Shown one piece after another: positions 43,827 to 54,906 of a stretch of DNA of 64,000 nucleotides (its first letter is position 1; each line of letters begins with the position of its first letter). Under the pieces are notes generated by a model that saw only the letters and a list, made by a program, of their open reading frames with translations, was not told the DNA's origin and ran no database searches. The position numbers and the translations under genes were made by a program. The stretch is from Cryptomeria japonica (taxonomy: Eukaryota > Streptophyta > Pinopsida > Cupressales > Cupressaceae). The stretch is from the NCBI RefSeq assembly GCF_030272615.1, contig NC_081407.1, positions 435,830,230-435,894,229 on the forward strand, read 5' to 3'.

Positions 43827-44038
43827 CTAGGGAAATTTCAGAATATTCAAATACTGATGCAATCCACAAGTCACAGTCAGGTAAAGTTCATATCAGTAGC
43901 AGCTTTGGGGATTCAAGGTTAACGACACTGTGAATGTCAAGGGTGTCTCCTATGATTTGTCAGCTTGGTTTGTCAGCATTCTTCCAGATTGCAAGAATTT
44001 CATTTTTAATACAACAAAGGATAAATATTGTGTTTGAG
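43827..44038 (+). pseudogene. GH35 beta-galactosidase-like fragment in L1 5' LTR
   Basis: The 3' half reads GVSYDLSAWFVSILPDCKNF, followed by IFNTTK. Plant GH35 beta-galactosidases have a conserved 'Y.LP.WSVSILPDCKNVVFNTAK' block, which this matches closely. A one-base deletion near 43905, relative to the 3' LTR copy, shifts the first half. No catalytic residues are included, so no enzyme activity is possible. Sense to the LTR. The limits of the captured piece are approximate. Confidence 0.65.
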
Positions 44039-44066
44039 AAGTATCACATGACATGTGTCAATGTTC

Positions 44067-44535
44067 TCTTTTTATGAGAATGGAGGAATCTATATCAAGC
44101 TTGGTCAACACATTGGACAGTTGGAATGCCTGATTCCTCGGGAGTATGTAGAAGTGATGAGGACTTCAATGTTGAACAAGCATCCCACATCTTCATATTC
44201 ACAAATTTGTGATGTGTTAACAAAAGAACTTGGAAAGCTTCCCCATGAAGTGTTTTTTGGAGTTCAATCCCATCCCATTGGCAAGTGCTTCGCTTGCTGA
44301 AGTACATGTTGCTCGCACCTTTGATGGCAATAAAGTTGCTGTCAAGGTTCAACGCACACATTTGACCAACACAGCAGCTATTGATACTGCAACTATGGAG
44401 CTGGTTACCAATGTTTTGCACTGATTTTTTCCTGCATTTGATTATAAATGGTTGATTGATGAATTGTGTGGGATTCTTCCAAAGGAGCTTGATTTCACAT
44501 ATGAGGTGGATTCCCTGTGCGTGGTTATTGAAATG
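44067..44535 (+). pseudogene. ABC1/UbiB-type atypical kinase fragment in L1 5' LTR
   Basis: First frame: NGGIYIKLGQHIGQLECLIP, EEYV-like REYVEVMR and PTSSYSQICDV, LGKLPHEVFFG. After a one-base shift near 44270: IPLASASLAEVHVARTFDG, then KVAVKVQ, DTATMELVTNVLH, FDYKWLIDEL, LPKELDFTYE. KxGQ and the Ala-rich 'ASASLA(Q/E)VH' loop are hallmarks of the ABC1 (ADCK/UbiB) family, and V-A-V-K-V-Q is its ATP-site Lys. Only the N-terminal lobe region is present; the catalytic Asp/DFG half is missing. The piece reads without introns. Non-functional fragment. Confidence 0.85.
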
Positions 44536-44866
44536 GCCAAAATCCAGCACTGAAAATAACAGTCAAATGCAAATTGCTAGGCACGTAGTGTTTGAAGGAA
44601 TTTGTAAAGCTTATGTAGTGTTTGAAGGAGCCTACAGAAGCCAAAGTGTCACGTGGTTGAAGTTAGGGGCAGCACCAAAAACCATCAAGCAAATACATTA
44701 ACTCCATAGCCAAGGCGAAATAGAGAGCAACATTTAAAGCTTTCAAGCTAATGCCAGCAGCCTCCTCCCTTACATGCCCCCCCCCATCTCCTCCAGGCTT
44801 CACGTGGTGTTGGAGAAGATTGTAGGAGACTTCAGCAGTTCTCACATGGAAGGCATTAATTTCTGA

Positions 44867-45298
44867 ATGGGGTCTCTTGAGGCAGCAAATGACAAATTCC
44901 TCCCTGTCTATGGCATGATTCGGCTGGAGAGGGTTCTAAAGCATGTTTTAGCAAATGCAATTGGCATAGAAGCCAATCTTCCCTGCAGCGTGAAGTTTGG
45001 AGGAGTAAAAAAAATGCTCTGGCAAATGCATTACCAGGTTCAACGCCAAATTAAAGAAATTCTGAACAATGTCATTGGCCATGTTGTATCGTTTAAATTC
45101 CACAATCTTTTGGTAATGTCCTCCTGCACAGTGGAAAATGTAACAAGGCATATAAGAACCTTCAAGCCAAATGCTGCTAACAAAGGCGCCATTAAAAGCC
45201 CTTCAGAAAATGCATTCCTGGGAAAGACTATTTGTCCCACATTCACTGGGCAAAGGGATATTATGATATTTATATTAAACACTCCACTCATCTAATAT
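44867..45298 (+). CDS. Unidentified 142-codon ORF in L1 5' LTR
   Basis: MGSLEAANDKFLPVYGMIRL to the stop at 45296; the same ORF is open in the 3' LTR (52772). Upstream sequence in the same frame (LHVVLEKIVGDFSSSHMEG) is separated by a single TGA, suggesting a longer original frame. No motif recognised, no signal peptide or membrane segment. May be a third captured gene fragment or chance. The downstream GC-rich block has no convincing frame. Confidence 0.35.
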
Positions 45299-46988
45299 GT
45301 CAAAGCCATCAAGGCTTTTGACGGACGGTGCCTGTTGAGCGCCCATGCGTGTGGGTGTGGATCCCAATGTGACCAAGGTGGTGATAGACGGCGACAGGTG
45401 GACCCCACTCAGGCACACTTCCTGAGGTAAATAGGCAAAATTTTGCAGAGAAGGGTCGGCTTAACCAGTGAGCAAGTGCGGGTTGATCCGACAGTCCGCG
45501 TGGCTTCACGAAGGCAAGATGGTCACCCATTAGAGGCCGTGAAATGGCGAAAGGCAAAATGCAAAATGGTGAAAGCCAAAGTGCGATGATGTGGCAGGTA
45601 TAGTCAGATGTCCAATAGGTAGGTCCCGTCCCAGTGGCGATGATGTGGTGCAGAGGTGGCACCTAGGTGGATGACAAGCAAGCGGACACGTGGCGGAGTG
45701 ATGAGGTGTCATATGAGGTGGCACCCAATGGACCCCATCGACCAATCAGGTCCCGACATGTGGCAAGGCGTTAGGGCACAATCAGAGCAAAAAAAATCAA
45801 AGTTAAATTCAGTTTATTATATAGTTGAGACTATGTAAAGAAAATGAAAAATTTAAATGATGTGCACACATAAATGATTAATTTGTCCAGGGCTGTATTT
45901 TTGGCCAAAATATGAAGTATTATATTTTTCCGAAAAGCTCTCGGAGTGAGGAATCCGATTAGTTAGTTAATTTTAACAAATCTGAGATATTTCGAGAGTA
46001 GTTTCCATGGGAAAGAAGGTAAAGAATTTTAGTTAGAGAAAATAGACACTTGGCTTACTTTGCTAAGATCTGATCTTTCCCTCCTCTTCTTATTCTCAAT
46101 TCTTCTCATTTGTAAGGGTTCCAAAAATTTGGAGAAATGCTCCAGATTTTATGGCTTCCATTTTTTGAATATCTTGATCCAAGTTTGTAAATGATTTTGT
46201 TTGGTTTTCAGGGTACAGAGGATTTGAGTGCAGCATTCAAGATGTGTTTTCTAGTTGCATGCTTTACTTGTGTCAGGCATGAGTAATTTCCCACCATATT
46301 GTCTCTGTGTATGCATTTCAGTATTATGAATTCAATCCTTAAGGAGGATGAAATTTATCAATTTCAAGGAAGTTGTGTGATTTTTTGTGGGTATCCTTCA
46401 ATGAAGGTTTTAAATTTTGTAATCAATCACGAATAATGGAATGTGTCCTAGATTTGATAATGTTGTGAATGGATCTGAGTAATGCATTAATGTAAGGTGT
46501 TAATGCAGGGATATTCTATAAGGAAAATAAATTTGCAGCTATGATTGACATATTTGCAATTCTGTGTTAGACTCTGTTGCCCAATGAACAAGGCACTGGT
46601 CTTGCAAGTTTGGGGATGTTTTCAGATACACATTTTAAAAGAAAATCTAATTTCCCTTCATGTTTAGGGTGTGTGTTCCATTCTTTCCAAGCTCTATTCC
46701 ATCTTATTGTTTGTACAGATCTAGCCAATTTGTAGTGTTTCCTAACCTGTTGAGCTTGTGAAATGATCTATCTACCTAGTGTTGATGCAGTTATGTGTTT
46801 GTAATCATTGTATTCAAAGAATCAAAGGGTGTCCCCCCCTAGGTCTAGCAGAACCTAAAGTGCGGGAGGATCAATTAGGGTCCTATGTTATGTTGTCCAA
46901 GCCCTAATGTGTTTTGTACACTGAAATTGGCCATTTCATAGAAGGATTGCAGGTGTTCTTGGGTTATCACTTTTGGTGAACAACAAAA

Positions 46989-47006
46989 ATGGCTACTCTG
47001 CTAGGA
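46989..47006 (+). other. L1 primer binding site, with further similar motifs downstream
   Basis: TGGCTACTCTGCTAGGAA, three bases after the LTR end. Plant Tat-type Gypsy elements commonly start the PBS with TGGCGACTC. Closer matches to that core lie at about 47095 (TGGCGACTCTACTGGGGA), 47384 and 47517, so which one acted as PBS is unclear. Confidence 0.6.
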
Positions 47007-47878
47007 AACAAATGAACTATCAAGAGCCTCTGGATAATAAAGATTTAATTCGTATAAGGTTGAGATTATCCCATCTGAGTCACCACAACAAAAATGGCGA
47101 CTCTACTGGGGAATTAAATGGATTCAAATGCTTGATTGATATGGTTAGAAGTGGAATGTATTCTTCATCCTGTCAATTTCATATCTAGTTAGTCAGTCCA
47201 TTGCATATGCATAGAGTTGAAAGTGGTTTTATGGTGAAGAGAATGCTCCTTGTTCTGGATCTACAGAATGATATGTGTTTCATGTCATATTTTATGAAGG
47301 AGTAATAGTGAATTTATATTGTTTAGAGTTGTAAGAAGTTCTTGCAGTTGTGTGTGAATTTTTCCCCAATTCCTTATTGGGTGGCGACTCTATGGTTCAT
47401 ACCAGTGTTAAATAGCCTAGAAGAGTGTTTATTGTAGTGAGATTGAAGGAGGAAATAGAGATTTAAACTTGTGTTGAATGGCATTCTACTGTTCAAAATA
47501 TCCTCTATGCAAGAGGTGGCGACTCTGATGTAAAAGACCGTGCTAAAAGGGAAGTTAATCTTCAGATCTACAAGTTTTGTACAGCTGCAAATCTCCAAGT
47601 ATTTTCAGAGGTTTTAAATGCAAGACATCTCTTCTAAAAATTTGAATGTGTAATGTTGTTTTCCCATTTAGTGAACAACACTAGTCTAGAGGGAAAGAGG
47701 AAGCACAAAATTAATTTGCATATCTATGATGCTAAAGTATCCAGTGTATATGATCTTCCGTAGTATGTAAATTTGGAAAACCTTATGTCAAGCAATGTTA
47801 ATGAATAGATTTGAATAAGGGTATGTGCTTGAAGTTTTTTATCCAAGATTGTATAATCATTTGTGGGAGTAGGAAAAA

Positions 47879-50277
47879 ATGAGCAGTGAAGTTTTTCAGC
47901 CTTGTGTATTTCCACATATGACCATGCCTAGTAAACCAGAACAACCATGTAATAGGAAGAGTTTCAGTATGAAGTATTATGCTACTCTAAACTTTGAAGG
48001 TATTTCGGGTTACCCATAGAAATTAGAAAGTATTTGCCCATATTTAGTGGGAAGAAATCAGAATTAGCATGTCAACACGTGAAAAGAGTTTCATATTTGA
48101 TAGGAGAATTTGAAATTTGTCAGGAAGATATATGCATGAAATTGTTTGTTCATTCATTGAAAGAGGATGCAAGGGATTGGTTTTCCTTTTTGCCAGTAGA
48201 TTGTATTTCCTCATGGGAAGAATTAGTTTCAGATTTCATTGACCAATTTGATGAAAAAATGAGTGATTATGATATGATGAAAGAGTTCACTTATATACAA
48301 ATCAAGGAAGATGAATTGGTACCAACATTTAATATCAGATTTTCACAAGCTTTGTCTAAAATTTCCAGAAAGTATAAGTTTGATGATGCAGTATGTCTGG
48401 ATATTTACATGAGTGCTTTTGGTAAGAAGATGGGTTTCCTATTGAGAAACAAAGAACCTAAGACTTTGTATGAAGCTTTTAACACAACTAGGGACATCGA
48501 AAATAATTTGAAATTTGGGATAGCCAAGAGATTTGTGTCTATTGTGGTTTCTTGTCAAAGCACCTTCAATGGTGAAAAACCATGTGAAGTTGAGCAAATC
48601 ATTCCGTGTCTAGGTGCATCAAGCTCTGCAGTTCCGAATGGTTTTGTTGATGCATGTGCTTCAAATTTGAATGAGAGTCAAGATCCTCTGCTGTTAATGT
48701 CGGTTGCCTCTCACAATAATGATGGAATGATTAGTGTGTAATGTTGTGATAATGGTGATACGAAGATTGATATATACAAGGGATATGTAACATTTGATTT
48801 GTATGCCGGTTATGTTGATTATGTGGCTGCCAATTATCAAGTTAATCATGCATCTCCTAAGGTTAAAAATAATGAAAATTATGGTAATGATGACCATCGA
48901 TCTTTAAATGTTGCTGATGTATTTGATGTTCAAATACCAAGTACTGAAGGATCACCAAATGTGGCTGATTATGCAAGTGAAAATGTGCAATACAATATAA
49001 ATCAGATTTTGTTTAAGTTTGATAAATCTGAAAATGAAATTATGAATGATGTTGATGATGTGTTCAGTGCAAGTATACCCAGTGATGAATGTGTTTCAGA
49101 ATGGAGTGGTGTTGCTGATTATGAGGACATTGAGTTCTATTCCCAGCACCTTGAAGGTATGCAAATGAACAATGAAGATCAATTTCAGAATGAGAACGAT
49201 CTTGGCACAAGTGTTTTACTTTCTTATGATCAGCAAATGAATACCAGTCATGCAGCTGAAAGTGGTTATGAGAATTCTTATTATTCATCTTGTGAAGATG
49301 ATATGGGAGGAAACCAAGTTATGTACCTCAGCTATGAATCTGAAAATGAAGGCATTTGTGAAGATAAAAACATGTGTGAAAGTGCTGATAATGTTTTATT
49401 TTCATATTTAAGTAAACCCGTGTTTGAATGCTTTCAAAATTTGAGGTACCATGAAGAGAATGAAAATGATGATAGTAAGCTTGAACCAGATATGGAGTTT
49501 TTTGTTTTTGGTATAAATGTCCATCATGTTGATTTCATCGATGAAAATGTTGAGATTTCCCCTTGTGATGAACAAGTTTGTAATGTTGATGTAATTCCGA
49601 ACGGCAGTAGCATGGGTTGTAAAAATTGACTTCATGATGAAGACAAGAGGCATGGGTTATGTGATGATTATTTCAGACCACAAATGGAAGTGTTTCAGGT
49701 AGATGTAAGCTTGAAAGAGGAAGACTTAGCTGAGGATTTGCTTCAACCAAAGTTATGCATTCTTTTCCATGAATGGGATCTTGAGAATGTGGAAGTTTTG
49801 AGTTTGATAAACAAGGAGAGTATAGAGTGTGATCAGCATAGTGAAGTATCACATCTGGGTTGTAACATTTATGTTCCTTGTTTGCATCAGTTGGTTAGTA
49901 GTGTCCTTCATTCTATTGATTTAAATGATAATAAGGTATGTGCTAATGAGAATTGAAATGTTGAGAATGAATGTTTTATTTTTGATATTCAGCATGATGA
50001 TGCCTTTGCAAATGGTAGAATTGATTGGGATAGTGAAATGTATGGTATCTTGTGGGAAGGCCTCAATGGTGAATTGTCTCATGTTTTTACTTGTGCTGAA
50101 GTAGTGTGTGATTACAAAGTTCAAAATTAGACCAAAGGTAAGCACACCAGCTGTTACAGTGATGAGACAAAAGAGGTGGATTATAAAAGTTATGCTTAGT
50201 TGTTATTGGAAGGTGCCTTTGTTTGGATCATGATATCAAGAGATGAAAATCAGATTTTTGACAGAGGTAAATGTTAA
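47879..50277 (+). pseudogene. L1 gag with long acidic extension
   Basis: ATG 47879 (MSSEVFQPCVF) opens gag; one frameshift near 47995. The gag core is at 48034-48520: MKLFVHSLKEDARDWFSFLP, SWEELVSDFIDQF, YDMMKEFTYIQIKEDELVPTF, LYEAFNTTRDIEN (retrotrans_gag type). The same frame continues through stops at 48739, 49627, 49954, 50128 and 50197 to 50275. This extension of about 500 residues is rich in Asp, Glu, Asn and Ser with no zinc knuckle and no pol motif. A gag with an acidic tail in place of pol is unusual; function unknown. Confidence 0.75.
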
Positions 50278-51754
50278 GATTGTTTGAGCAGCTTATATTC
50301 AGTTTTAAGCATGTTTGTATCTATTGTATAGTTGCTTTGCTTCAGTTGTGTGGTTTTCAATAAAGTGCCCTGTTGTTTGGGTAGAATAAGGAAGCCCTGT
50401 TTTTGAGAAGAGGTGAGAAGAAATGAGAAATGATCCATTTTTGGGTGGTCTGCTTAACCATAGATATCTAGATTCTTTGTTGATCTTGCAATCAACCATC
50501 CCTAGTCAGAGCCACTATTGGGAATAATTAAATTTGAGTCAAGTTTAGAGGCCCAATTCAAATTTTTGCTCTGCATGTCAGAAAAGTATCTAAATAAATC
50601 AGTTTGAATGGCCTAGTTAGAGAGAGGGAAAGTGGAGCCAGTTGATTTTCAGAGGGTAAGGCTCGAGATTCATGTCCCACACCTTTCATTTGGCCTATGA
50701 AATGATGTGAAACTTTCAAAATTCAATTTGGATAAGTTTATGAGGTACCCATTTTGAGGGGTGAGCTGAAAGTGCATTTTAGGCACAAATAAAGATTTTA
50801 TTGAGTAGCCTACTTCGAGCAATTATATCTTTTTCCCTGTTGATTGTCATGAAGAAATTCAAAGTGGATTGGATTCTATGCATAAATGTGAGTCACCCTG
50901 CAAAATTCCAAGTCTTCATGAATCCATTTGCTCAGTTTTCAAAGCCAAATCTGTTTGCAGTTTGTGTGGTTTGACTAGTCCCTGTTTCGACAGCTAGTCG
51001 GAGACCTATTTCACATAAGTGTAAAAGTTGCCTCAGTAAGCATCATGTTAGAATGTTTGTTCCAGGTTAATGCTAGTATAAATGAAGAGCTATGTTTCTA
51101 GTTTAAGGCTCCTACCAATCCGTTTAGTCAATTTGCAAAAGGGTTCATTGAACTATCATTTTCAATCTTCTGCACTTTCAATGTTATATCAGTTAATGTA
51201 GCCATTTTCATGAACACACCATTTGCATCCAGTTAGGCTTTTGGTTGAACTGATAATTCAAAGATTTAATATGTAATTCAAGGTACCTATGTTTCAAATT
51301 TGAGGGCTTACGAAGGTCATTTGATATTTTTGAGAAAGGCATCATGTGTTGCCAAAACATTGACTTCATCAGGTCCGCAGTGTCGACAAAGCCAGTTGGC
51401 CATTTTCATCGATTAATATCTCTTCACTTGCGACTTGTCTTGAGAAACCATTTCATATATTTCATGCTTGCATATCAGAGTACACACGTGTCAGATGGCG
51501 AGTTCCAAAAAGGTGTTTTGACCACTTTGAAAATTACGTCTTCACGATTAAATGCGAAAATGCGGTGCAAGTGCTTGAAAGTTGCAAAACTTAGTCTGAT
51601 GATCCGCAAATGATGCCAATCATTTCTAGAGGTATGGGTAGGTTTCTTGAATCATTTCAAAGGTCATTTGTATGAAAACAAAAAAAAAATTTAGTCAGAC
51701 CCACTTTGGGGGCCGACCTGGCCTATGCCCTTGCATTGTTTTTATTAGCGATTT

Positions 51755-51975
51755 GTGTTTACTGGGGAAATTTTAGAATATTCAGATAATGATGCAATCC
51801 ACAAGTCACGGTCAGGTAAAGTTAATATCAGTAGCAGACTTTGGGGATTCAAGGTTAAAGACACTGTGAATGTCAAGGGTGTCTCCTATGATTTGTCAGC
51901 TTGGTTTGTCAGCATTCTTCCAGATTGCAAGAATTTCGTTTTTAAAACAACAAAGGATAAATATTGTGTTTGAGA
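51755..51975 (+). pseudogene. GH35 beta-galactosidase-like fragment in L1 3' LTR
   Basis: Open for 72 codons: IHKSRSGKVNISSRLWGF, then VKDTVNVKGVSYDLSAWFVS, ILPDCKNFVFKTTK and a stop at 51973. The continuous frame here shows that the 5' LTR copy is the shifted one. The same recognition block as in the 5' LTR supports GH35; the first 30 residues have no clear match. Confidence 0.65.
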
Positions 51976-52004
51976 AGTATCACATGACATGTTTCAATGT
52001 TCTC

Positions 52005-52473
52005 TTTTTATGAGAATGGAGGAATCTATATCAAGCTTGGTCAACACATTGGACAATTGGAATGCCCGATTCCTCGAGAGTATGTAGAAGTGATGAGGAC
52101 TTCAATGTTGAATAAGCGTCCCACATCTTCATATTCACAAATTTGTGATGTGTTCACAAAATAACTTGGAAAGCTTCCCCATGAAGTGTTTTTTGGAGTT
52201 CAATACCATCCCATTGGCAAGTGCTTCGCTTGTTGAAGTACATGTTGCTCGCACCTTTGATGGCAAGAAAGTTGTTGTCAAGGTTCAACGCACACATTTG
52301 ACCAACACAACAACTATTGATACTGCAACTGTGGAGCTGGTTACCAATGTTTTGCACTGGTTTTTTCCTACATTTGATTATAGATGGTTGATTGATGAAT
52401 TGCGTGGGAGTCTTCCAAAGGAGCTTGATTTCACATATGAGGTGGATTCCCTTTGTGTGGTTATTGAAATGGC
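52005..52473 (+). pseudogene. ABC1/UbiB-type atypical kinase fragment in L1 3' LTR
   Basis: Same piece as 44067-44535. NGGIYIKLGQHIGQLECPIP in the first frame with a stop near 52162, shift near 52203, then IPLASASLVEVHVARTFDG, KVVVKVQ (Ala to Val beside the ATP-site Lys), WFFPTFDYRWLIDELRGSLP, KELDFTYE. Presence in both LTRs at the same place means capture came before this insertion. Confidence 0.85.
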
Positions 52474-52771
52474 CAAAATCCAACATTGAAAATAACAGTC
52501 AAATGCAAATTGCCAGGCACGTGGTGTTTGAAGGAGCCTACAGAAGCCAAAGTGTCACGTGGTTGAAGTTAGGGGCAGCACCAAAAACCATCAAGCAAAT
52601 ACATTAACTCCATAGCCAAGGCAAAATAGAGAGCAACATTTAAAGCTTTCAAGCTAATGCCAATAGCCTCCTCCCTTACGTGCCCCCCCCATCTCCTCCA
52701 GGCTTCACGTGGTGTTGGAGAAGATTGCAGGAGACTTCAGCAGTTCTCACATGGAAGGCATTTATTTCTAA

Positions 52772-53203
52772 ATGGGGTCTCTTGAGGTAGCAAATGACAA
52801 ATTCCTCCCTGTCTATGGCATGATTCGGCTGGAGAGGGTTCTAAAGCATGTTTTAGCAAATGCAATTGGCATAGAAGCCAATCTTCCCTGCAGCGTGAAG
52901 TTTGGAGGAGTAAAAAAAATGCTCTGGCAAATGCATTACCAGGTTCAATGCCAAATTAAAGAAATTCTCAACAATGCCATTGGCCATGTTGTATCGTTTA
53001 AATTCCATAGTCTTTTGGTAATGTCCTCCTATGCAGTGGAAAATGTAACAAGGCATATAAGAACCTTCGAGCCAAATGCTGCTAACAAAGGCGCCATTAA
53101 AAACCCTTTAGAAAATGCATTTCTGGGAAAGACTATTTGTTCCACATTCACTGGGCAAAGGGATATTATGATATTTATATTAAACACTCCACTCATCTAA
53201 TAT
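52772..53203 (+). CDS. Unidentified 142-codon ORF in L1 3' LTR
   Basis: MGSLEVANDKFLPVYGMIRL to 53201; differs from the 5' LTR copy by about nine residues and no frameshift. Staying open in both copies is weak evidence only, as the insertion may be recent relative to decay. No recognised domain. Confidence 0.35.
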
Positions 53204-54906
53204 GTCAAAGCCATCAAGGCTTTTGACGGACGGTGCTCGTTGAGCGCCCAAGGCAGACCCCATGCGTGTGGGTGTGGATCCCAATGCAACCAAGGTGGTG
53301 ATAGACGATGACAGGTGGACCCCACATAGGCACACTTCCTAAGGTAAATAGGCAAAATTTTGCAGAGAAGGGTCGGCTTGACCAGTGAGCAAGTCCAGGT
53401 TGATCCGACAGTCCGCGTGGCTTCGCGAAGGCAAGATGGTCACCCATTAAAGGCCATGAAATGGCAAAAGGCGAAATGCAAAATGGTGAAAGCCAAGTGG
53501 CGATGATGTGGCAGGTATAGTCAGATGTCCAGTAGGTAGGTCCCATCCCAATGGCAATGATGTGGTGCAAAGGTGGCGCCTAGGTGGATGACAAGCAAGC
53601 GAACACGTGGCAGAGTGACGAGGTGTCATATGAGGTGGCACCCAATGGACCCCATCGACCAATCAGGTCCCGATACATGGCAAGGCGTCAGGGCACAATC
53701 AGAGCAAAAAAAATCAAAGTTAAATTCAGTTTATTATATAGTTGAGACTATGTAAAGAAAATGAAAAATTTAAATGATGTGCACACATAAATGATTAATT
53801 CACCTAGGGCTATATTTTTGGCCAAAATATGAAGTATTATATGTTTCTGGAAAGCTCTCGAAGTTAGAAATCTGATCAGGTAGTTAATTTTAACAAATAT
53901 GGGATATTTAGAGAGAAATTTTCATGGGAAAGAAGAAGGTAAAGAATTTCAGTTAGAGAAAATAGACACTTGGCTTATTTTGCTGAGATCTGATCTTTCC
54001 CTCCTCTTATTATTCTCAATTCTTCTCATTTGTAAGGGTTCCAGAAATTTGGAGAAATGCTCCAAATTTGATGGCTTCCATTTTCTAAATATCTTGACCC
54101 AAGTTTGTAAATGCTTTTGTTTGGTTTTCAGGGTACAAAGGATTTGAGTGCAGCATTCAAGATGTGTTTTCTAGTTGCATGCTTTACTTGTGTCAGGCAT
54201 GAGTAATTTCCCACCATATTGTCTCTATGTATGCATTTTAGTATTATGAATTCAATCCTCAAGGAGGATGAAATTTGTCAATTTCAAGGAAGTTGTGTGA
54301 TTGTTTGTGGGTATCCTTCAATGAAGGTTTTAAATTCTGTAATCAATCATGAATAATGAAATGTGTCCCAAATTTGATAATGTCGTGAATGCATCAGAGT
54401 AATGCATTAATATAAGGTGTTAATGCAGGGATATTCTATAAGGAAAATAAATTTGCAGCTGTGATTGACATATTTGCAATTCTATGTGAGACTTTGTTGC
54501 TCAATGAACAAGGCACTAGTCTTGCAAGTTTGGGGATGTTTTCAAATACACATTTTAAAAGAAAATCTAATTTCCCTTCATGTTTAGGGGTGTGTGTTCC
54601 ATTCTTTCCAAGCTCTATTCCATCTTATTATTTGTACAGATCTAGCCAATCTGTAGTGTTTCCTAACCTATTGAGCTTGTGAAATGATCTATCTGCTTAG
54701 TGTTGATGCAGTTATGTGTCTGTAATCATTGTATTCAAAGAATCAAAGGGTGTCCCCCCCTAGGTCTAGCAGAACCTGAAGTGCAGGAGGATCAATTAGG
54801 GTCCTATGTTATGTTATCCAAGCCCTGATGTGTTTTGTAGACTGAAATTGGCCATTTTATAGAAGGATTGCAGGTGTTCTTGGGTTATCACTTTTGGTGA
54901 ACAACA

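Larger units (their letters stand above)
42582..46985 (+). repeat. L1 5' LTR, 4.4 kb
   Basis: TGTTGGGACTC to GTGAACAACA. Contains a GH35-like fragment, an ABC1-kinase-like fragment, an unidentified 142-codon ORF, a GC-rich block (about 45310-45780) and a TATA-like TTATTATATAG (about 45815-45825). The remaining sequence at both ends shows no gene. Has a 30-base local duplication (GTGTTTGAAGGA twice, 44589 and 44619 regions) absent from the 3' copy. Confidence 0.92.
42582..54906 (+). mobile_element. L1: long-LTR, pol-less element with captured gene fragments
   Basis: LTRs of 4404 (42582-46985) and 4391 bases (50516-54906) bracket 3.5 kb. The PBS region at 46989 resembles the TGGCGACTC type of Tat elements. 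The interior encodes a gag-like frame with an acidic extension (47879-50277) and nothing resembling protease, RT or integrase. Target duplication CTTTA (42577-42581) and CTTTC (54907-54911). Size and make-up fit the LARD class (large retrotransposon derivatives). Orientation plus is set by gag and PBS. Inserted in G2 integrase. Confidence 0.88.
50516..54906 (+). repeat. L1 3' LTR, 4.4 kb
   Basis: TATTGGGAATAATT (first base pair TG mutated to TA) to GTGAACAACA. Collinear with 42582-46985. Most differences I notice are single substitutions. It keeps the GH35-like piece in one frame and the ABC1-like piece in one frame after 52190. Confidence 0.92.

Noticed and set aside
44095..44550. 151-codon minus-strand ORF in the L1 LTR
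   Set aside because: Antisense shadow of the ABC1-like fragment, which has recognisable motifs on the plus strand.
45309..45745. His- and Pro-rich minus-strand ORFs in the GC-rich part of the L1 LTR
   Set aside because: Open mainly because the block is GC-rich; frames overlap each other, and no motif is seen.
48694..49653. Minus-strand ORFs opposite the L1 gag extension
   Set aside because: The plus-strand gag frame is continuous over 800 codons; the antisense ORFs are short.
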